DNA of 64,000 nucleotides, taken from positions 1 through 64,000 of the forward strand of contig JAEUHM010000033.1 in assembly GCA_016795485.1 (NCBI GenBank). Direction: 5' to 3'. Position 1 is the stretch's first letter, and each line of letters starts with the position of its first letter. Below the pieces are notes generated by a model. It saw only the letters and a list, made by a program, of their open reading frames with translations, was not told where the DNA came from and did not search any database. Position numbers and translations under genes: made by a program. Source of the DNA: Verrucomicrobiaceae bacterium. GTDB lineage: Bacteria; Verrucomicrobiota; Verrucomicrobiia; Verrucomicrobiales; Verrucomicrobiaceae. This document shows, piece after piece, positions 58,792-64,000 of this stretch.

Positions 58792-60022
58792 TCACCAAAG
58801 CGGTGTCAATGCCACCGAAGCCGAGCGCAAGGCTAAGGATGTGGCGAATCTCATGGTGTCGGCCCTTAAGCGGCACAAGGTCCGAATCAAGTGCAGCGGG
58901 ATCAGGGTCATCTAAGGCCAAAGTCGGTGGGACCCAGTTGTTTTGCATGGCGAGCACGCAGTTGACGGCCTCTACAGACCCGGCGGCTCCGAGCGTGTGA
59001 CCGGTAAAGGGTTTGGTGCCAGAGATGGGAACCTTGCTGGCACGGGGACCAAGGAGTCGACGAATCTGAGTCAGCTCGTTGATGTCATTGGCGGGTGTGC
59101 CGGAAGCGTGAGGGCTGACGTAGTCGATATCAGCGGGCTGAATGCCTGCATCGCTGAGCGCTAGGCGCATAGCCCTCAGCATGGCCTCACCTGATGGCTC
59201 GGGTGAAGCCATATGCCATGCTTCATTGGTAATGGCATAGCCGGTGATCTCGGCGAGAACCGTGGCACCGCGCGCGAGTGCGTGACTGAGTTCCTCGATC
59301 ACCAGAATGGCGGAGCCCTCACCCATGACGAAGCCATTTCGCTCTTTGTGGAGCGGGCGATAGGCCAACTGTGGCTCATTTCCATCGTAGCTGGACATGG
59401 CACCTAGGTTGTCGAACGCCTTGAAGATCAAAGGGGAAATCGGAGCTTCGGCTGCTCCGGCGAGCATGACATCTGCTTCACCGCGCTGAATGGTGCGCAA
59501 GGCATCTCCAATGGCGCTATTGCCTGCAGCGCATGAGTTCGTATTGGTATAACTGGGACCCTGAAGGCCGAACTCCATACAAATATGGCCCTGTGCGGTG
59601 GCAGGATATCCCATGACACCGAGACTCGGCGATACTGCGTCTGGTCCAGACGTGAGGAACCTGCTGAGTTGCTGCTCACCCACGCCGAAGCCGCCTACGG
59701 CTGTGCCGATACTGACTCCGACACGTTGCTGCGGTTCATTGAAAGTGAGACCAGCGTTTTCCAGTGCCAAACGTGCAGCTACTACCGCGAACTGGCAGTA
59801 GCGCTCCATGCGCTTGAGCTTATGAGGGGGCAGCCAAGTAGCGGCATCCCAATCTTCGATCCAAGCAGCATGCTTAGCGGCGGTGTGACTCGTATCGAAA
59901 AGCGTGAGCCGTCGTGCTGGGCTCAAACCCAACATCAGGCCCTTCCAGTGGGCATCTAGGCCGATCCCTAGTGGGCTCACGATGCCCATTCCAGTGATGA
60001 CCGCGCGCCGTTTACCGGTCAT
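58763..60022 (-). CDS. Beta-ketoacyl-ACP synthase (FabF-like)
   Basis: A 419-residue condensing enzyme starting at ATG 60022 (MTGKRRAVITGMGIVSPLG). The catalytic Cys is at about residue 164 in TNTNSCAAGNSAIGDALRTI, and the two histidines are in DYVSPHASGTPANDINELTQ and KPFTGHTLGAAGSVEAVNC, so the Cys-His-His triad is intact. It extends acyl chains in fatty acid or a specialised lipid/polyketide synthesis. The active-site loops differ from housekeeping FabF (SPHASGTP in place of NAHGTSTP), so a secondary role is possible. It follows the GtrA-like gene with a 1-bp gap. Confidence 0.88.
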   Translation of the reverse strand: MTGKRRAVITGMGIVSPLGIGLDAHWKGLMLGLSPARRLTLFDTSHTAAKHAAWIEDWDAATWLPPHKLKRMERYCQFAVVAARLALENAGLTFNEPQQRVGVSIGTAVGGFGVGEQQLSRFLTSGPDAVSPSLGVMGYPATAQGHICMEFGLQGPSYTNTNSCAAGNSAIGDALRTIQRGEADVMLAGAAEAPISPLIFKAFDNLGAMSSYDGNEPQLAYRPLHKERNGFVMGEGSAILVIEELSHALARGATVLAEITGYAITNEAWHMASPEPSGEAMLRAMRLALSDAGIQPADIDYVSPHASGTPANDINELTQIRRLLGPRASKVPISGTKPFTGHTLGAAGSVEAVNCVLAMQNNWVPPTLALDDPDPAALDSDLVPLKGRHHEIRHILSLALGFGGIDTALVISRPADLGQ

Positions 60023-60023
60023 G

Positions 60024-60512
60024 TCAGTGCTTGAAGATGAAGAACTTGCGGCAGATGAAATTGATGAGGGCGTTGGGCACCACAAAACCCACCATGGCCG
60101 TCATGATATCCCAGTTGAGGTATCGAATCAAAGCGGCCTGCCCCAGTGCGCCTGCAAAGGCTCCTGGAGTGTTCACCAGCGTGAAGAGAAAAAACTCTTT
60201 CACGGGTGAGTGACGCCCAGAAGTGAACACCCAACGAGTATTGAGGAAGTAAACCAGTGCATTGGTGACAAGAAAGACCAGGAACGTGGGAAAGAGACTG
60301 GCAACCGCCTTATCCCAAGCATCCATGGCTGGATCCATTAAGTGCGGCCAAAACTGTGAGATGAGCAATCTGAACAGAATGACGTGCGTGACCAAGGCGC
60401 TGACGCCGCAGATGCCGTATTTGATGAATTGAATGAATGGATGGGTGTCCTTTGCGAGGAGCTTTTGAACGAGGGTCATGAACTGCGGGAAATGAACACC
60501 GACACGACTCAC
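60024..60512 (-). CDS. GtrA-like membrane protein
   Basis: A 162-residue protein with four membrane segments. The GtrA/DPMS-like signature is FIQFIKYGICGVSALVTHVI, then FLVFLVTNALVYFLNTRWVF and a C-terminal AMVGFVVPNALINFICRKFF. GtrA proteins flip or bind polyprenyl-phosphate-linked sugars in glycan modification. An internal start at 60479 (MTLVQKLL) is possible. It precedes the ketosynthase gene with 1 bp between them; cotranscription is likely, but a functional link is not known. Confidence 0.88.
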   Translation of the reverse strand: MSRVGVHFPQFMTLVQKLLAKDTHPFIQFIKYGICGVSALVTHVILFRLLISQFWPHLMDPAMDAWDKAVASLFPTFLVFLVTNALVYFLNTRWVFTSGRHSPVKEFFLFTLVNTPGAFAGALGQAALIRYLNWDIMTAMVGFVVPNALINFICRKFFIFKH

Positions 60513-60664
60513 ACCACAAGCGCGAGGTTTAATTGGGTAATGAGGGACGGGGGACTAGCAGTCCGGCACGCAAGTGAGTGATTCGTCATGATCTAATGCC
60601 TGGATGGATTGGTAGCTTGCTGATGACGCCACGGGACGGTAGTCTTTTGGGCAAATAATCGATT

Positions 60665-62638
60665 ATGTTTTACCGCAAAGATGTCGACCATGCCGAAGCG
60701 GAAGGAGTTTTGGCCACTAGGAAGTTGGGGCAGGAGATCTTGCGCTGGCTGTTGCTGGTGGTGTTTGTGCTGTGCGCGTGGAAGGTGTGGCACGGGCCTA
60801 CACCCAATAACAAAGATGTGAGAGCAAGGCTGGAAGAAGGTGAACGACTTACGTTCAAGTCTTGGCTGGATTCCGGGAAGGAGAATCCACCTCGACTCAG
60901 AGCTAAGGAGCATGCTCCCATAGGTTGGTGGTGGGCAGCAATGGGTGGCGCTGGGGTTAGTTTTGTGTTGTTTCTGACCCTTCCATACTGGGGACCAGAT
61001 GGTCGAAGGGAAGGGGATCCCGTTCACGATGTTCCCCAAGCCGACGAGGAGAACATCGGCGACTCTGGCTTTGGAAAGCTGATATCCGGAAGGCCAGTGT
61101 TTCTTTTGTTCGTGGGCTTGGCGGTTGTGATTGGCGGGTGGTTGCGTGCACCTCGGCTAGACCACAGTCTGTGGAATGATGAAGAGTACGCTGCCAGGAA
61201 ACACATCGTAGGAGACTACAAAGTGGATGCTAGCGGAGGAAGGGTATTCCGTCCTGTTCCCTGGCTTGAAACTCTGGCGGAGAACGGAAGTGGCAACAAT
61301 CATGTGCTGCACTCGGTGCTATCTCGCTTCTCGATCAGGATTTGGCAGACTCTGACGGACAAGGGGCCGGAGGTGTTGAGCGAACGATGGCTGAGAATGC
61401 CTTCGTTCCTGGCCGGGTTAGCTGCGATTTGGCTGATAGGGCTTGTGGGATGGGAGTTTGGCAACCGCTGGGTGGGTGTGACAGCTGCGTGGATACTGGC
61501 GCTGCATCCTTGGCACATTCGATACGCGGTCGAGGCGCGAGGGTATTCCTTGATGCTGTTTTTCCTGCTACTCGCCGTGCTGGGGTTGATTCGGGCGCAA
61601 CGTGGGCACTCCCTCAGAGCGTGGTTGCTGTTTGCGGTGGGGGAAGCAGGAATGCTAGTGAGTTTTGCCGGTTCTATTTATGTGGCAGTGGCGCTTAACG
61701 TGGTCGCGCTCATTGAAATGGCGCTTCGAGGTCAACCACGGCGGATTGGTGCATTGCTCGCCATGAATGCGCTAGCCGCCGTGGCTGTGATGTTTCTGAT
61801 GCTGCCCTCCGTTCCCCAGATGACTGGCTTCATATTGCATGATGCTCAGAAACGCCTGCCAGTGACGGGAGAGTGGCTAAGAGACCTCGGCAGTCATGTG
61901 CTGACGGGTGTCCAATACGCCAATCTGATGACTACAGATCATTCAGGGACGAGTTGGCTGGATATGGCAGGCAAGGCACCCATGGTGATGGGGCCCCTGG
62001 CTTGGTTTTTGGGTCTGTTCGTTGTCCTTGGAGTGATCTCGGCGTTTTTTGAGTCCGCGCCATCTCGGTTCGCTGTATTGTCGTTGGTATGTGCCGGTGG
62101 CTTGGGCTTTTTGCACGCCCATCTGTCGAAACACCCCAACTTATCCTGGTATTACCTTTATCTCATGGTGCCACTTTGTTTGGGAGTAGGCTTGGCTGTT
62201 GTCAGGCTACAGGTAGCTCCTGCTGTGCTGTGCTGGGTCATGGTCGGCTGCTTTGGATTTGCTACGGATGTGCCACGGGAGGTCATGAGGAAGGTGGATC
62301 GGCAACCGATTCGCCAGACAGTGGAGGCCGTGCGCGATTTCCGACAGAATGCGCTAACAGGCGTCTTCGGTGTCAGTGACAAACAAGCTGAAAGCTATGA
62401 TCCAGATGTGATGGTGATCGAGAAGCCGGAAGATGTGGATAAACTCATTCAAATGGGCACTGATCAACGCAGAGAGGTCTTCGTTTACTTTGCGGGAATG
62501 AAAGAGTCCGCTGTCCGGAATCCCTCCGTGCATCAGCGAGTAACAGCATCGCCTGATTTCGCACGCTGGAAGGACTTCAAAGGCACTGAAGCGATGTTTA
62601 GCTATGTCATCTATCGGTGTGTGCCATTAGCCAGGTGA
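60665..62638 (+). CDS. Polytopic membrane protein of the GT39/ArnT-like glycosyltransferase type
   Basis: A 657-residue protein with an N-terminal membrane segment (LRWLLLVVFVLCAWKVW), a second at ~95-108, and about ten more segments after residue 145. The luminal loop after the third segment has RAPRLDHSLWNDEEYAARKH, where the acidic NDEEY fits the catalytic first loop of GT39/83 (PMT/ArnT) enzymes. VGVTAAWILALHPWHIRYAV and EARGYSLMLFFLLLAVLGL are typical. It probably transfers a sugar from a polyprenyl-phosphate donor to protein or lipid. The extended N-terminus with two extra segments is unusual. Its last bases overlap the TrmO gene start (GTGA). Confidence 0.8.
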   Translation: MFYRKDVDHAEAEGVLATRKLGQEILRWLLLVVFVLCAWKVWHGPTPNNKDVRARLEEGERLTFKSWLDSGKENPPRLRAKEHAPIGWWWAAMGGAGVSFVLFLTLPYWGPDGRREGDPVHDVPQADEENIGDSGFGKLISGRPVFLLFVGLAVVIGGWLRAPRLDHSLWNDEEYAARKHIVGDYKVDASGGRVFRPVPWLETLAENGSGNNHVLHSVLSRFSIRIWQTLTDKGPEVLSERWLRMPSFLAGLAAIWLIGLVGWEFGNRWVGVTAAWILALHPWHIRYAVEARGYSLMLFFLLLAVLGLIRAQRGHSLRAWLLFAVGEAGMLVSFAGSIYVAVALNVVALIEMALRGQPRRIGALLAMNALAAVAVMFLMLPSVPQMTGFILHDAQKRLPVTGEWLRDLGSHVLTGVQYANLMTTDHSGTSWLDMAGKAPMVMGPLAWFLGLFVVLGVISAFFESAPSRFAVLSLVCAGGLGFLHAHLSKHPNLSWYYLYLMVPLCLGVGLAVVRLQVAPAVLCWVMVGCFGFATDVPREVMRKVDRQPIRQTVEAVRDFRQNALTGVFGVSDKQAESYDPDVMVIEKPEDVDKLIQMGTDQRREVFVYFAGMKESAVRNPSVHQRVTASPDFARWKDFKGTEAMFSYVIYRCVPLAR

Positions 62639-63330
62639 ACGACGAGACCAGAAGCGTAAACTTGACTCCGGTGGGAGTGCTCCGCACCTGCTACCCTGAG
62701 AAGTTTTGTGTTCCAAGGCAGTCAGGGCTCGTTCCGGAGGCGCAAGGCGTGGTGGAACTGATCGCCCCGTTCAATAGGCCGGAAGCGGTGCGTGGTCTGG
62801 AGGGCTTTACTCATATCTGGCTGGTGACCCAGTTCCATCTCGTGGAGGAGGATCGCACTGGACTGACCGCTCGGCCGCCTCGATTGGGTGGGAATGAGCG
62901 ATTGGGAGTATTTGCCACCCGGTCTCCCTTCCGACCCAATCGGCTGGGGCTCTCCGTGGTCAAGCTGGATCGCATTGATTTGTCTAACGATGGTGTGAGG
63001 TTGCTAGTGAGTGGTATTGATGCGGTGGACGGCACTCCCGTGTTAGACATCAAGCCGTATGTACCTTATGCGGATTGCGTGGCTGATGCTGTGGGAGGCT
63101 TTGCTTTGGCTCAGCCGGAACGATTGGTAGTTGAATGGGACTGTGCAACCCCGGATGGACCGGTGCGGAGCCTGATTGATGCAACGCTCAGCCTGAACCC
63201 GGCACCGGCTTATCAGGATGAGCCTGATCGTGTCTATCGAGGCGCTATTGCTGAATGGAATGTCACTTGGAAGCGAGTTGGCAGCAGAGTTGTTGTTCTG
63301 TCATGCAACTCGATTCCCAGTGATCATTGA
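62635..63330 (+). CDS. trmO: tRNA N6-threonylcarbamoyladenosine methyltransferase TrmO
   Basis: A 231-residue protein starting at GTG 62635, overlapping the previous stop. TrmO uses SAM to methylate t6A37 of certain tRNAs. Family motifs: TPVGVLRTCYPEKFCVPRQ, GLEGFTHIWLVTQFH, GVFATRSPFRPNRLGLSVV, VDGTPVLDIKPYVPYADCV. The length is typical. It lies after a glycosyltransferase gene, probably by chance. It is convergent with the truncated secreted-protein gene, with 2 bp between stops. Confidence 0.9.
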   Translation: MNDETRSVNLTPVGVLRTCYPEKFCVPRQSGLVPEAQGVVELIAPFNRPEAVRGLEGFTHIWLVTQFHLVEEDRTGLTARPPRLGGNERLGVFATRSPFRPNRLGLSVVKLDRIDLSNDGVRLLVSGIDAVDGTPVLDIKPYVPYADCVADAVGGFALAQPERLVVEWDCATPDGPVRSLIDATLSLNPAPAYQDEPDRVYRGAIAEWNVTWKRVGSRVVVLSCNSIPSDH

Positions 63331-63332
63331 CC

Positions 63333-64000
63333 TCAAGGCGGGCCTAGAAGGACTTCACCAGCAATGCGTGGAGAAGTGGAAGTGGTTGTCGGCGGATTTG
63401 CGTTGGCATCTGGGAGCATATCAACGACAAAGTAGCCATAGCCACGACGCACTCCCTGACTGTTCAACCAGATGTTGCCAAAATACTGCGTTTTGCGGTA
63501 AAGAAAACTTCCAGGGATGTAAGGATCCGGGTCGACGAGGGTGAAACTGCCACTGAACTGCCCAGTGATGGCGTTAACTGTGACCGTGACTGAGTTTGGG
63601 TTGGTCGTTGGCAGAGCCGGAATGTTCAATGAACTGATGGTGAAGGGCAGAGTGAACTCGCTGAAGCTCATGCTGATGCCACTCTGGCGGAAGGTCAGTT
63701 TTGCGTTGTTGTTGGCTGCTGGCAGCCCCATGACAATGCCGGAGGGTTTGATGTATCGGCTGCCGACCACATCGTATTCCAGATTGAAAGTGCTGGTGCG
63801 ATAACGATCTCCAATAGATCCACGACGATTCCACATCACCTTGCCGGTGACGGTGTTGTTCATGGAAGCGGAAGCAGCGTCATCAACGATCTTCATCGTG
63901 CCCGCAAGGCTTCCAAGGCCCTGATAGAGCGATTGATAGATCAAAATCTTGCCGCTCAAGCTCGCGAATGCGGTCGTAGCGAATGCAGAGCCATCACTCA
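63333..64000 (-). CDS. Secreted beta-rich protein, 5' end beyond the window
   Basis: The minus-strand frame is open from the stop at 63333 to the window edge (at least 221 residues), so the start lies outside. It shows repeated beta-strand units such as SLSGKILIYQSLYQGLGSLA, NAITGQFSGSFTLVDPDPYI and GVRRGYGYFVVDMLPD. The same grammar (VSGSxxL..., GYFxxxxxP) occurs in the secreted protein at 12815, so the two belong to one surface-protein family. The function is unknown. Confidence 0.7.
   Translation of the reverse strand, partial: SDGSAFATTAFASLSGKILIYQSLYQGLGSLAGTMKIVDDAASASMNNTVTGKVMWNRRGSIGDRYRTSTFNLEYDVVGSRYIKPSGIVMGLPAANNNAKLTFRQSGISMSFSEFTLPFTISSLNIPALPTTNPNSVTVTVNAITGQFSGSFTLVDPDPYIPGSFLYRKTQYFGNIWLNSQGVRRGYGYFVVDMLPDANANPPTTTSTSPRIAGEVLLGPP

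Overview
The window is a chromosomal segment of a bacterium of the PVC superphylum, almost certainly a verrucomicrobium of the Prosthecobacter/Verrucomicrobium type. This rests on protein families seen in the sequence: two PVC-type secreted 'membrane-bound dehydrogenases' with HEAT repeats and a C-terminal c-type heme, a large planctomycete-type cytochrome c/DUF1549/DUF1553 protein, a 50-residue small basic protein of the Chlamydiae/Verrucomicrobia type, LpxB (an outer membrane with lipid A) and many Sec-exported proteins. I see no transposase, integrase, rRNA operon or CRISPR array.

Layout. 1-5.5 kb: a small unknown protein, a sialidase-like two-propeller protein, a parallel beta-helix protein and a PAS-AraC regulator. 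5.6-12.8 kb: a divergently transcribed run of exported enzymes (dehydrogenase, Asp/Glu racemase-like lipoprotein, isoaspartyl peptidase, P1/DmpA peptidase, TIM-barrel protein) that looks like one periplasmic catabolic unit for isopeptides or D-amino-acid peptides. 12.8-24 kb: a secreted beta-rich protein, a second dehydrogenase, a BASS transporter overlapping a small-molecule kinase, a peroxiredoxin between two hairpins, an HpcH/HpaI aldolase and a PSD1 protein. 24-32.5 kb: GlcD-GlcF glycolate/lactate oxidase, DUF2071, the small basic protein with a 23S-type pseudouridine synthase, a lipid kinase, a dCMP deaminase, OpgG, tRNA-Leu(CAG) and UbiE/MenG. 32.5-40.2 kb: a 1932-residue secreted diheme/propeller/Ig/LamG protein and a KdpDE-like two-component pair whose kinase gene has a 5' frameshift. 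40.2-41 kb: repeat-rich DNA, with twelve 21-bp units coding heptads next to a ~117-bp tandem pair carrying two kinds of perfect palindrome. 41-46.5 kb: TPR protein, two tandem DUF4331 paralogues, an ECF sigma factor and its anti-sigma factor. 46.6-52.9 kb: BrnT/BrnA toxin-antitoxin, VanZ, a Card1/DUF1887-like CARF protein, a lipoprotein, SSB, a Gfo/Idh/MocA oxidoreductase joined to LpxB, and an anchored protein. 52.9-54.5 kb: a gene-poor island with a frameshifted immunity-like gene. 54.5-64 kb: HrpB helicase, a spermidine-synthase-like membrane protein, a ketosynthase with GtrA, a GT39-type protein, TrmO and a truncated secreted protein.

The most unusual items are the orphan CARF protein whose nuclease motif looks degenerate, the exported isopeptide/D-amino-acid cluster, the DUF4331-ECF locus, and the 40.2-41 kb repeat region. 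Two single-base frameshifts, both in homopolymers (GGGG and AAAA), could be real decay or sequence error. All family assignments come from reading motifs by eye; no searches were run.
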